Shown: positions 47,637-59,530 of the stretch, one piece after another | Position numbering within the stretch: the first letter of the stretch is position 1 | Layout: the number at the start of each line of letters is the position of its first letter | From: Bradysia coprophila | Lineage: Eukaryota > Arthropoda > Insecta > Diptera > Sciaridae | DNA length: 64,000 nt | Direction: 5' to 3' | Assembly: GCF_014529535.1 (NCBI RefSeq) | Contig: NW_023503372.1 | Location: 4,630,988 to 4,694,987, forward strand | Made by a program: the position numbers and the translations under genes | Notes under the pieces: model-generated | Databases searched by the model: none | Told to the model about the DNA's origin: nothing | Seen by the model: the letters and a program-made list of their open reading frames with translations, nothing else

Positions 47637-48261
47637 GGAATATGTTCCATTTCGATATTAATGTCCTATGGACTAATAAGTGAACTCTACTGCTTGATTG
47701 ATCAATAGGGCAGTAATTTTCAACCATCAGTCCTGCAAGAAACATTCTAAGTTATTGGCTGACGTGTGTGACCCACCTTTTCACAGGGCAGACTTAGAAA
47801 TTGACGTCGGTGAGCGCTTTAAATCATTTAAGTTGATTTTCCATCGTACGAGGAAATTGTCCATTTTAGCAAAGTCGTAAACTGTCCACGCATGAAGCAA
47901 AAATTGAGTAAGTAAAGACCCAAGAAAATATGGACCACCTAGAAAAATCACCACAATTTCGTCATCAAGGACTCTCTCGAGGACGCTCTCATTCTCCGTA
48001 TCCGCCAATGTTCTCACAGGAAAAGCAAAGGAAACCCCTCCAAATTCCTTTAAATTCAATAAATATTTTATTTAAATGGGAATGTAGAATAAACAATTTT
48101 TGGTCTCTACAACAGTCAATATAGTAACGGCAATACTTTGCAGGCATCTCTTACCAAGAAAATAAAACGATTGATAGATTTGTACATCAAACATAAGTTC
48201 CTCCATTTGTATGTGGAGATGTGTGCTCGAAATCATTTTTTTGTTCGGGTGCAGGCAGTTC
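47637..48261. other. Intergenic; 3' side of the transporter gene
   Basis: No gene recognised; the right part is expected to be the 3' UTR of the minus-strand transporter. Confidence 0.4.
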
Positions 48262-50496
48262 TTAAGTTTCATCGTCGTCAGCATCGACAATGGCAGTTTT
48301 ATCATCAGACTTTCTCATAACTTTTTCCATCATACGATTTATGGTTGTCTTAGCCGTTGCACTCCAATAACTTTTGTTTGTGTCATTTGTCGTCAACAAC
48401 ATAGAATATGACGTGCCAAGTGTACCCTCTTTGCTGTGATGAATGCCATAGAAGAAATACACCAGCATTCCGATGATCAACCAAACCAACAATCGCAACC
48501 AAGTCAACACACTTAAATGCACCATCAATTCAATGTTGAATAGAATGCTTAGAGCCGGAATCAACGGTACGAACGGTACTTTAAACTGTAGCTCAGAAGT
48601 TCTGCAGTTCTGATGGTGAGCCGTTATTACGACCAGGCATGCGACCATGAAAAATACCAATACTCCGTACGTGATCAAACTAAGCCAGTCTCCCTTATAC
48701 AAATGCGCCCAATACACTTCGAATTGCAAACAGACAGCAGCACTCGTTACTACGTACAGAAATACTGCAACTGATACCGCCGATCCCGGATCACATCGGC
48801 CAACAAGTGGATGCAACCAACGATATTGCGGTCTAAGTTTGCCGGCTAGAGCAATTTCTATCATTTCACTGGTAGCCGACACCGATGCAATGCTCGATTG
48901 AGATGAATCATCTTCGTCTGGCGTATCATCTGGTGCGTAGGTTATAGTTTCTTCAACACTCGGCGGACGATAACGAAGAATGATAACACTCGCACTAACA
49001 ATTGTGTAAGCCAAGAGAGTGCCAATTGACATGAACTCAACCAGTTTTTCCAAATCGAAAATTAGTGCCAACAGTGCAGAACAAAATCCTGACACTATGA
49101 GATTGAGTATCGGCACCTGCGTCCGGGCATTAATTTTTTCGAAGCATGAAAACAATAATCCATCGGATGCCATAGCGTACATGCATCTGGGAAGGGAAAA
49201 CAACGAGCCGAGTAAAGTGGTGGACATACCACAAAGAGCTCCGATTGATATGGCGTATTTTGCCCATGGAATGTCTATAGAACCGAAAGCTGACGGAAGT
49301 GATGCAATTGGATTGATTTGAGTGTACGGAACCATTAGCGTTAATGCTGCGCTGACCAAAACATAGATGATGGTCACAATACATAACGACAGGATGGTCG
49401 CTAATGGTATTGAAGTCGATGGAAGAATTTCCTCGGAAGATGTTGCAATCGAATCAAATCCAACAAAGGCGTAAAAACAAGATGCAGCTCCTGATATTAC
49501 GCCAACAAATCCGTACGGTAAAAATCCTCCCTCTGATGCTGACCAATTCCTGGGGTATTTTGTAAGAAACGAAAGCTCAAGTGATTTTGATTCCGACATG
49601 TAATGGCGACTAAATCAACTTTTACCTTGGATTTGCATGCCACAATCCTATTGAAATCACCATAAGAACGACTCCAATATTGACCGTTGTTAGGATTCCG
49701 TTCAAAATTGCCGTTGTTTTTACTCCTGTACTCAATGCCAGCGTGTATGCAAGACAAACGAAAAATGCCAAAAAATCCGGATACTTCGACAACAGTTGCT
49801 CATGCATCTCTCCGGTAACACTCATTGTTACATTCGCTATAAAGCCATCCATCATTGAGTCCACGTAACCACTCCACGCCCTTGCTACACTAGCTGCACC
49901 CAACATATGCTCAAGAATGATGTTCCATCCAATTATGAAAGCCCAAAATTCACCAATCGAAACGTAGGTGTAAATGTATGCAGATCCTGCCCTCGGAACG
50001 CGACCTAAAAATTTTGAAAATTCAATTTAACTTGGTCGACATATCAATATGGTAAATGAGGGTAAGTACATCCGAATTCAGCATAGCATAGAGCTAAAAC
50101 GAAAGAGAAATTGATTTTTCATGAATATTAAGAGTGACTTTGCTGTACGAGTCAAGTGTATGTATACCAGCTAGCATTGACACCATGGCAGCGATTATGA
50201 ATGAGAGCACAATTCCTGGTCCCGCTATATCTTTAGCTACAATTCCTGTTAAAACATAAACGCCGGCTCCAACCATGTTACCGATTCCTGAAAAGTAGGG
50301 AACATCCTAAAATGTTGATTCTACATTCACCGTCAGATTAAACTGATGTCTGACCTAGTAAAGTTATGTCGAATGTGCTCAGGCATCGATTTAGTGGCGT
50401 TTGCATAATATCGCTTGGAAGTTTCTTCGTTCGGTTCATTTTTGTGCATACACCCGACATCACATGACCGAGAATAACTCTCCTTGTGCTGGGCAT
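48262..50496 (-). CDS. SLC7A4-like cationic amino-acid transporter
   Basis: Five coding exons on the minus strand: 50496-50355, 50287-50168, 50093-50070 (24 nt), 50004-49626 and 49549-48262, giving 650 aa with consistent phases. The start [15 protein letters not shown] fits the insect family better than the in-frame ATG at 50406. Diagnostic stretches are [68 protein letters not shown] and, in the C-terminal CAT domain, [16 protein letters not shown] and [12 protein letters not shown]. About 14 membrane segments are expected, as in CAT proteins of the APC superfamily. The sequence most resembles the insect SLC7A4 branch rather than slimfast; SLC7A4 transport activity is not well defined. TTTACAG just before the ATG suggests a 5' UTR intron. 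Confidence 0.93.
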
Positions 50497-50927
50497 GATT
50501 TGTCTGTAAATTTTTGGTCAAAAACGATTGTGTTCTCACATCTTTGTCACAATAACATATGGCATCGGAAAAACGATTCCAATGAGAGTATGACTTGTTC
50601 GTCTATTCGGGTATAGTATGTACAGTTACTCGACTTACCCCGTTGTTGTTTTGTGCTTTGGGAATGGAAAACAAAGTTTCAGCAATAAACAAAAAATTTA
50701 TTCTGCTGCCTTTTTCGTCCTTTCACTACCATTGACTGTGATAATGTCACATGAAAATCATTTCGATGCAAGTGAAAAACATATGGTCGGAAAACATGCG
50801 CATACAATTTGCTACACCTTTGCATTGGTTCACCCGAAAAAGGTAGAGAGCATAAACACAATGCAAAGCTATACATAGTGAAGAGCTAACATCACTACTT
50901 GTTGCTTGCTACATCATGATTTGGAGC
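50497..50927. other. Upstream of the transporter gene
   Basis: No gene recognised; may hold the transporter promoter and a 5' UTR exon. Confidence 0.4.
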
Positions 50928-53237
50928 TTCGAAAGTTCGACTAAGTTTTGTGATGACATGAATAATCCCCCAGTCTAATAATATCCAGAGGCGTCCATTA
51001 ACATCCAGTCCAACGTCATCCATTAGAAGTTTATTCATTCCAACAGTATCTACTGTCCAATAACATCCATTCGAAAAATTACCAGTTCATTATAGCCCAG
51101 TTTAAAAGCGACTATCGGAATATTGCTGAGTATAATATTATCCACTGTCCAGTAAAATCTACTACAATAATATCCATTTCAATTTCATCTCGTTGAATAT
51201 GAATGACTATCCATTAATATCCACTTGACTATTGCCCATTTGAATAACGTCCAATCCAATAACATCCTCCGTCCATTTTCCTCCGTTCAAATAACATTCA
51301 ATGTCCAACAAAATCCATCTCAAAAACTTTAGCTCTAATATCATTCAATACAATAACATCCACTGTCTATTAATATCCGGCTTAAGAAAATCCACTCCAA
51401 AATCGTCCAGTCCAATAACATCCCACGTCCATTAATATCCACTTCAATAATATCCATTCCAATATCGTACAATCTACCTTGAATTTAACACTGTTTCATA
51501 TCACTGTGATGACGATTAGTTTGAAAATTTCTTAAACTAGGAATACAGTGGACTATTCGGAGTGATGGAATTGTTGGAAGCAACGAAGGTCTGCATTTTG
51601 GAACAGAGATCTGTTCATGCCTAGTAGGCATTGCCTACATGATTATAGAGGAGTTATTGATGCGTGATAAAATCTCCGAGAACGGTTACGATAATATTAG
51701 GGATACTGAACGATAATATTGATTCTGTGGCGACATTAGCAGTCAAAAACCATATAGAGAAATGTGACGCAAGTACCTTAATATACTTCCGAAGCATCTG
51801 ATATAGTTTCAGGTTTCAGCCTAAAACTTTTAGGTCACGCATTTTGAGCTTGAACACAAAAAATTGAACAACTAAAAATGTAACCGAATAAATCTGGGTC
51901 GAACCTTGACAAATATTAAGAAAATTAAATAAGAAATATCTGCCACTGTCGACTTTTATGATATAGATGAATTTGGAAGTTCAATTCTTATGACTTAAAA
52001 AAAATCGATTTCCAATATCCATTCTTTGCTATCAAAATTATTTTTATACATCTTCACAGTTACACGCATGGTAGAATCTATCTCTTAAATTTAAAAATAA
52101 TTGGTTGATACGCTAAGCTTTTAGTCTAACTGGAACTAACTAACTAAGAAAGTCAAGGATTTTTCATTTCGTTATGAGTACTGAAATACATGCAAGTATT
52201 TGCAAGGTTTTGAAAAGCAGTTTACGACACTTCAGAGGTGACCGCATGAAGGCGGTGGCACAGGAATTTTCTAGTGGCTCCTCCACTGACGTAGAAGAAA
52301 ACATTTTGAACTCGTACATACGCCAACTTTTTAGTATAGTATAGTATTAGCGAAATTTAGGCTAAATAGGCTCTGGTATATATATGGTGCCGCAGACAAG
52401 AAAAAAAACTTTTTTTTTAAATTTTTTTTAGTAAAGGGACTTGCACGGAAATGATGGTTTTTGACGACGGTATTATGGTTGCGAAAACAATAATATAATT
52501 TCAGTTAACTATAACATCGTTTTCTGAAAATCAGGGTCTTACATGTTCAAAAACTCCTTTACATTACATTTCGTAAAAGGATGAATTCCAGAGGATTGGA
52601 CAAAACGACCTTATGTTACATTAGTAACCGGGAGCAAATAGCATCAACCCCCACAAAAAATTATATTTTAGACACTACCCTGTTATAGTGGATATTGTTG
52701 GACTGGTCAATATTGGAATGGAAGTTTTTGAATCGGAAAATATTGAATTGAACGATATTACATTGGACAAAGAATTTTGTTGTACTAGCACATATTAGAT
52801 AGGATTTTATTGGAGCGGATGTTGTTGGAAGGTGGGATTTATATGAAATTGACTAAATTAAACTGGGTAATATTAGGATGTAAGATATTGGAATGGATAT
52901 TTTTGAAGTGGATATTAATGGACGTAGGATGTTATTGGACTGGATGATTTTGGAGTGGATTTTCTTAAACCGGATAATAATAGACAGTGGATGTTATTGT
53001 ACTGAATGATATTAGAGCTAAAGTTTTTGAGATGGATTTTGTTGGACATTGAATGTTATTTGAAAGGACGAAAATGGACGGAGGATGTTATTGGACTGGA
53101 CGTTATTCAAATGGACAATAATCAAATGGATATTAATAAGACGTGGAAGATATTGAATTCGATTTTTATGGACGTCTGGATGTTATTCGACTGGGGGATT
53201 ATGCGAGTTACCAAGTTTTGTATGTTGGCTTTCGAAG
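50928..53237. mobile_element. Foldback element with TCCAATAACATCCA-type tandem arms
   Basis: Ends: CTTCGAAAG at about 50928 and CTTTCGAAG at about 53229-53237; just inside, AATAATCCCCCAGTC on the left pairs with GACTGGGGGATTAT on the right. The left arm (about 50965-51480) is a degenerate array of 17-20 bp words such as CCATTAATATCCACTTCAA and TCCAGTCCAATAACATCC. The right arm (about 52680-53200) has the same words on the other strand (GGATGTTATTGGACTGGA). The 1.2-kb middle is AT-rich and has no transposase. Same overall design as the element at 42471-45183 but an unrelated repeat word. Confidence 0.8.
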
Positions 53238-53953
53238 ACTTTTCAAAATTAGTAAAATTTAGGTTGAAACTGATGAAGTAAAAGATTTTTCTCCAATCAC
53301 TTAAGATGCTTACATCAAGAGAAGCTGTCTGTGGACGGTTAATTACAGTTCTAGCGTCCAATTTACGATCTTTTCTTTGTATATTTCCTGCAAGTGCTTC
53401 TGATATTTTTTCCGTGCCTTCGTCTCTCGGTAACAGGTAGAATTGGGGCAAACATAAAACATATTTTTGTTAATCAATACTATGCAGATACGTGTGTAAT
53501 TTCGGTAAGTTCCTTAAAATAAGCGACGTCTTCAAGGTTCTCTGTCTTCCCTATCCTAGAACTATACAACTGCATGGAATTCAGACGAATTTGTCTGGTT
53601 CCCTTCTGAATTCTATCGATGTTTAAGGTTCATCAGTTCATAAGAAAAAAAAACAGAAATTTTTCAAAAAGTTATTGTATTTTCGACTAAAGGTTTCCAT
53701 ATAAAGGGTTTCTCCGGCTGAAAAAAAAAAACAATTTCCCATTTTCCAAGAAACGCTTTTGTTTTCGCTTTTTTATGGCAAACAACATGAAACAAAGAAA
53801 AATCTCAAAGAACTTTAGGCGCACGGTCCCATTTTCTTATATGGACTAATGGACTACACAGAAACCGCTCTGTCTTTGATTAAATAACTACCCAAAAAGC
53901 TCCGTATACAAATCACTGAATTTATCTACTCAATGAAAACATCTAAAATTTTG
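53238..53953. other. Intergenic, nothing recognised
   Basis: No gene seen; part may be the 3' UTR of the gene at 53954-54744. Confidence 0.45.
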
Positions 53954-54744
53954 TTAACACCGAAGTTGGTCACCGCAATTGAGTCTCTTCGGTACCGGAA
54001 CAACATAAGCACTCTGCTTCTCCGATTTCATTCCGTTGTGTTTGAGGAACATTGGTCTGTTGCCGACTATTTTCTGGTTGGATTTTGATGGTCTACATTT
54101 GAACGACTCATTATAATTCCACACCGTCACGGTATCCTTGTTGCAACCAGGTGGTACATGATCACCGTGTGGTGCTTTATAATCGCTCATATTGGTCGAG
54201 TCGTACCTAAAAAGTATATGTTTATTGCTAAGGAGTCTCAGGCTTCATATCTATCATACTTATAGCATCCTTCGTCAACACGGTCAACACTAACACCAGA
54301 ATATTTAGATAGCTCTCCGCACATCGGGTTCAGAATCACGTAGTCACTATTTGTTCGAGTTCTGTGTGCATAGTCTCTCGCTTGTGTAGAGCCATTACGA
54401 ATAGATTTCGGTGGACTGGCGAAAATGCGACGTTCCATTGATTTCGCGAATGTCGGCCTTGAGCAATTCATATTTACTCGGGCTTTGTTTGTTGTACTAA
54501 AGTTGTATTTCGGAGTGTATTGGGAGGCGTGTTCGCTAGCATAATCATAGCGCATTTCTTTTTGATGGAATACGTATCTCGGTGAGATGATTGATTGACT
54601 GGGTGGTATTGTGAAATCATTTTGTTTAAAATATCGATGACCAAGGTATGAGGCAGTCCGAAAGTCATTCTCAATTGCATTGACTGGTTGCTTGTAATCG
54701 ATGAAGTTGTGTTTCACTTTATTTTCAATTTTAGATGCTAACAT
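53954..54744 (-). CDS. Unidentified Tyr/Asn-rich protein, two exons
   Basis: Exon 1 is 54744-54260 and exon 2 is 54206-53954, joined in frame across a 53-bp GT-AG intron, giving about 245 aa. Evidence that it is real: a long frame in exon 1, a clean donor and acceptor, and a continuous second exon ending at TAA-type stop. I recognise no catalytic domain. The protein is basic, soluble, without signal peptide or membrane segment, and rich in Tyr, Asn and Pro turns (DFRTASYLGHRYF, SSPRYVFHQ-like and SDYKAPHGDHVPPGCNK segments). Such sequence is reminiscent of small axonemal microtubule inner proteins, which are often testis-expressed; this is only a guess from composition. Confidence 0.6.
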
Positions 54745-54891
54745 AATGGTTTCTTGTTGAAATTATCGAATGTATAAGTGGTATTTCTACTGTTTACTAC
54801 GTTTGTTTAATCGATATGCGTAGAGCGGAAACAAATGGAAAACTTACGTTAAAGTGAGTGCTTTCTTTTCCATTTTCAGCTACGTACGAAG

Positions 54892-56192
54892 CAGGGCTTA
54901 TTATTGGAAATTTTTTAAGAATTTTTTAAGAATTTTTAAGAATTTTTGAGAATTTTAGGAATTTTTGAGAATTTTTAAGAATTTTTAGGAATTTTTTAAG
55001 AATTTGGTTGATTTTTGCTGTAAAAAGATAAGTTCATGCAAATTTACGTATCTAAGTCGATTTTTATATTTCAATTAGATTATAAAATCGAACAATTCAA
55101 AATTCAATTTTATCGCATGAAGTTGTGTCTGATACGATTTCGACTGATGAAGTCGCCTCTGATTGTCAAAGCGACAAAAAACCATTAATTAATGTGAAGA
55201 AATTTATTTTGAGTTTGAAACTAGGCCCCACCTCGCTTGTCTGACTAAGTTCTCCAATAATTGCAGTCCCAGTTTTCTTACCATTTTTGAATAAGCTTGT
55301 GTTTTTAAGAACACAAAATTATATTCAGATGAAAAAGCGATACAATAATGGTATATTTGCCACATCATTGTCGCTCTGGTCGCAATATTTACATTCGTTC
55401 AAATGCTCCCTTTCATAAGTTTATAAGCATGTGAAAAATTCTTTTAAGAATATAATTTCACGCAAAAATTGTCTTAGAATCCAGATTACTAGTCCAATAA
55501 AAATCCAATCTTCGAACTTCACTACCCACTGGTCGGAACCACCAGAAAATATTTAATGTCATGTAAATCCATGCTTAAACTTACTTTCAAAACTCACTTT
55601 TCTGAACTACGACCGAATGAAGTTTTATAAGACCCATGTACCTCCAAACCACAGACTACAATATGGACAGCAATTCGAATCATACAATTAAATTTCGTCT
55701 TTCAGTGATTTTATGTGTATTTTAAGTAAACTCAATTTCTAGAGCATAATGACTACTCAACCAACCAAAAAAAAATCGTGGCAATAAAAAGAAAAAAGTT
55801 GTGTATAGAATTACTCCCATCTCACTACCTCAATATTGCCCATCTACGAACTTAACGTCATGATTTTCATTCTCCATCGATTAAAACCAAAATTTTGAAA
55901 ATCGGTAAGGAATTACTTGAGTTATCGCGGAAGCAAGTGTACGGACGTTTTCTGTATTTAACGTTTTATGCCAATTAACGTTATTTTCTCTCATAAAACC
56001 CTGACTTTCATATTAAATGCAAAATATTTTTGAATTTTTTTAAAGAATTTTTTAGGAATTTTTTAAGAATTTTTTAAGAATTTTTAAGAATTTTAAGAAT
56101 GTTTTAAGAATTTTTAAGAATTTTCAGAAATTTTAGAATTTTTTAAGAATTTTTAGAATTTTGAGAACTGAAATTCCCAATAATAAACCGTG
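54892..56192. mobile_element. Foldback element with TTTTTAAGAA-type tandem ends
   Basis: The left end CAGGGCTTATTATTGGAAAT pairs with the right end ATTCCCAATAATAAACCGTG. Next to each end lies a run of AATTTTTAAG words: about 54910-55010 on the left, about 56035-56160 on the right; both runs have the same strand sense (TTTTAAGAATTTTT), so they pair poorly although the outer ends are inverted. The 1-kb middle has no recognisable gene. CGTACGAAG occurs just before the left end (54883-54891) and again at 56282-56290. Confidence 0.7.
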
Positions 56193-56689
56193 GACTATTA
56201 TTTCAATCAGGTTGTGACTGGACTGGCTACCATAAAGGCATGGGATACGTTCAAAATTATCGACATTATATTTGTTAGCCCCGTACGAAGTTCTGGAGGC
56301 TTACAGTAACGCTATGCTATTTGTAATATGTGGAATTCGAGGCAGACGGTTAGAGCAAAGCACTTGCCTATGGTTATAGATGATGAATCCATAATTTAAA
56401 AAAATTTCACACGCTACTTTTAACAAAAGAAGTGGCAGATTTGGTATAAGTTGTTTGTTCTCTTAATTAGGTGGGCAAATTGAACTGTCGGAAGCGTACG
56501 CCTACATGTATTAGAGTAACATGCTACGCGAAATGTGCATCTCATACAAACGGATGTTGGGGCACATTTAATCGTACGAAATACCAGTCTAAGATTTCCG
56601 GTAGTATAGCCCCAGTTGGGTTTTTTCTTCAAATAATTTATTGACAAACGAAAACCTTGCGTAAAACACACTGCAAGTTACAAAACATC
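56193..56689. other. Between foldback element and reductase gene
   Basis: No gene recognised; includes the expected 3' UTR of the minus-strand reductase. Confidence 0.4.
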
Positions 56690-58725
56690 TTAAAAATAAT
56701 ACAGGCCAACGATCATTACAAATGTTGTAGCCGTAACAAAGGGTAGAGCTGCCAATCGAAGTGCAAGTCTGGAAGGTTTACGTATACTGTAAATAATTTC
56801 AGTCAATGCCTCGAATGGCGTACATCACGATGTTACCTTTTCTGTTGCCTGTGTGCTTCATCGATGTTATCTGGCTTTTCTCCAATCACCATTTCACGCA
56901 ATGACATCCAATAGCGGTAAAAGTATTCGTCATTATTTTTGACAATCGGAATCGCTGGAAATAATTCTCGATCTGTTTCCGATAAGCGAGCAACTGCATC
57001 ATCCATATTTTTCCTGGGGAAAACCCACGATTTTTTATAGAAAACAGTTTGCTGCTCCCTAATCGACTGAGTAAATCGAGTTAGTCTCACCACTCGACTG
57101 TCCCTGCCACGAATGGCCCCTATCGTATCCGCTATAATAGCAAAGAGCATTTCGGAAAAGTAATTGATCAGCTTCCCTTCGAATTGAGAAATTTCCGTCG
57201 TTCTATGTGAGAAAGGTCGTAGGGCTGTGGCGGGTGGTGATCGTATAAATGCTTTCAGATTACAATCGGTGGCCTGTTTGTGTGTAAGTGGCCAATGCCA
57301 TGCAGACGACAAATTGTAGACCTTGGTAATAGGAACGGTGCCTTGTAATCCCACTTCACGTGCAACTATCAACAAGCTGTTGATCGCAATATCTACAGGA
57401 ACAATATCTAATAGGGCTGCTTCCTTAAAAGGTAAATACCGACATACACCGAGTCCTGTTATATATATTTTTATTAAAAAATATTAATTGATTAAAGTGT
57501 GGATTAAACGGGGAAGTGTGAAGATGTAAGTTATTTAAATATTAGTCAAGAGAAAAACAGAAAAGCAACCAAAAACTGCACTTTATGAACTGGATTGATC
57601 CTTTATCTAGTGAGTGACACGATCTCAAATAACTTGGAGTTCCACAGAGTAAAAACCTTTTTTGGGTCAATGTGGAAGTAGTACCTAGGACGTTAATTCC
57701 CAATACTTTCAAACTTGAAAGTAGGCTGATTAGTTCATTAATTCCTAATTGCGATAGTTTTTAACAGCCTGCTGATTGGAGTCAAAAAAGAGAGTCTAGA
57801 GTAACAGCCTCGTCTAAAATGTCTTAACCTGTTTGCGAAAACAGCCAACGCGTTGCAACGTATAGTAAAGTAGGGATGCAAACGATTTACATACCTTGAT
57901 AAATGATGCCAAAGCTAAGAGCTCCTGGGCTGTCACAATATCCGGGTTCAGGTTCATAAAGAGCCGCAGCAACGGCCGATGGTCTCACAATTGTAACTGG
58001 CAAATGACGATAGTATTTCTGAATGTAGTATTCTGTAAGTGCTTTAGTAAAGCAATATGCGTTCGGCCGACCATCGAAATATTTTGCCCGAACGATTTTG
58101 TCCACATCCTCTTTGGTATTATGTTCGTATAGTGACAATATACTATCGCCATCTATTTTCAAGTCGTAGACCTTTTCATCTGGCATCAATAGGTTGCAAT
58201 TCGAATAGGCCGTTGAAACATAGACAAAACTAGACAACTGTCGTATGTCGTTGGCTAGTGACAACATAGATTTAGTGCCGATGAAAATAGATTTCATTGG
58301 AATATCTAGGAGCTCCCCAAGGCGCACAGAAGCTGCAACATGGAAAATGATATTAACATGCTCAGTGAGTGTATTTCGATCTTTTTCAGATATGTTCAGT
58401 CCATGATCCCCAAAATGACCTTCGATGCCAACGATTTTGGAAAGGTTTTTGTCGTCGACACGTTTATATTTCGTGAAGATTGGTTCATTGCACAACTGTT
58501 GAAGACGATCACTAAAAGAGTGGTCTTTCTTTCCCCTAAGCAGGACGTAGACATGCCCAACGTCCGGAAATGATGCCAATATCTTTTCCAATAAGACCTT
58601 GTGTAGAATCAAAACTGTTCTTAATGAATCGATCTAATGATATTTACAAATACTAATCTCACTTTTCCCATGAAACCTGTGCTCCCTGTGATGAACATAT
58701 TTTTGCCCTTATAGAATTCTCGCAT
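56690..58725 (-). CDS. Fatty acyl-CoA reductase (possible splice/frame problem)
   Basis: Exons on the minus strand: 58725-58663, 58614-57895, 57455-56837 and 56786-56690, about 499 aa, the usual FAR length. Features: Rossmann motif TGSTGFMG near residues 14-21, FVYVSTAYSNC, the active-site YxxxK in YCFTKALTEYY, VRPSAV, then DIVPVDIAINSL and a FAR_C (sterile) domain, with a C-terminal membrane segment ending GLYYF. FARs reduce very-long-chain acyl-CoA to fatty alcohols with NADPH at the ER or peroxisome, feeding wax, hydrocarbon or pheromone synthesis. The last three junctions are in frame. The first is not: after FMGK a GT donor at 58662 and AG at 58615 would shift the frame, and the expected Val codon needs one more G. 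A candidate upstream exon boundary (TTTGCTAG) lies at about 58776, so the true start may be further upstream. Confidence 0.8.
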
Positions 58726-58799
58726 ATCACCCTTCGTACTAGAGTATCGGTATCCAACAATCGGCCGAAATGATCTAGCAAACAATTTAGGGAAAATAT

Positions 58800-59330
58800 A
58801 GAAATGTTTTAAGAGGAACTAGCACGCAAACTGTACAAATGTTGAAATTTAATATTCAAAAATCGAAGAACATCTTGAAGACATTAAATTTAGGGTTCAG
58901 TGGAAGAGAAAAAAGGCAGGTGAAATGTAAGCCTCGCGACACTGATAGAATGCTCCTCCGCGTACACAAAAACTCTACTTTTCATCTTTTTATTTTCATT
59001 AGGGACATGTAATAGTACATTTCGCACCTTGGTCCAAAAGTCTTTTTTAGTGTGTGAGAGGTTTTCAGAACGAGACGAAATTTCGTTTTAGCAGGGTGAA
59101 GTAATAGTATTTTGCATAACAAGGGGCGAAAGTAAAAAAAATCAAACGTGTGAAGTTTGCAGCCCGCGCCGCAGGCAAGGGCGGCAATCACACGATTTGA
59201 ATTTTTTTTGGTATAAAAATAAAAATGATTTAACAGATAAAATTGCATTAAACACACATTCACTTACTAATAAAACATTTGGTTATCGTCAACACAACAC
59301 TAAACTCAATGCGTACTTTCAATCAAGTGA
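58800..59330. repeat. Upstream of the reductase, with one-armed repeat at 59021-59074
   Basis: 59021-59074 (TTCGCACCTTGGTCCAAAAG then TCTTTTTTAGTGTGTGAGAG) is homologous to an arm of the hairpin at 18328-18437. The rest is AT-rich with no gene recognised. Confidence 0.55.
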
Positions 59331-59339
59331 ACATGTGCT

Positions 59340-59470
59340 TTCGTGACATATGAGGACCGAAAGTAAAATGATGACAGTGACATTTACTTTCGGCCCGCAA
59401 ATACGCAAGCCCACGGGGCGAAAGTAAAATGATGACAGTGACATTTACTTTCGGCCCAAGGCCTGAATTT
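59340..59470. repeat. Two tandem CGAAAGTAAAATGATGACAG hairpins
   Basis: CGAAAGTAAAATGATGACAG followed by TGACATTTACTTTCGGCCC occurs twice in a row (from about 59354 and 59418). Each forms a hairpin through CGAAAGTAAA/TTTACTTTCG. Confidence 0.75.
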
Positions 59471-59530
59471 TTTTACTTTCGGTCACCATTTGAGGACCGA
59501 AAATACAAACTTTCGCAGTAATTTGCATAA

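Noticed and set aside
50406-50408. In-frame ATG as start of the SLC7A4-like protein
   Set aside because: The upstream in-frame [15 protein letters not shown] at 50496 matches the family's N-terminus and is preceded by a likely splice acceptor.
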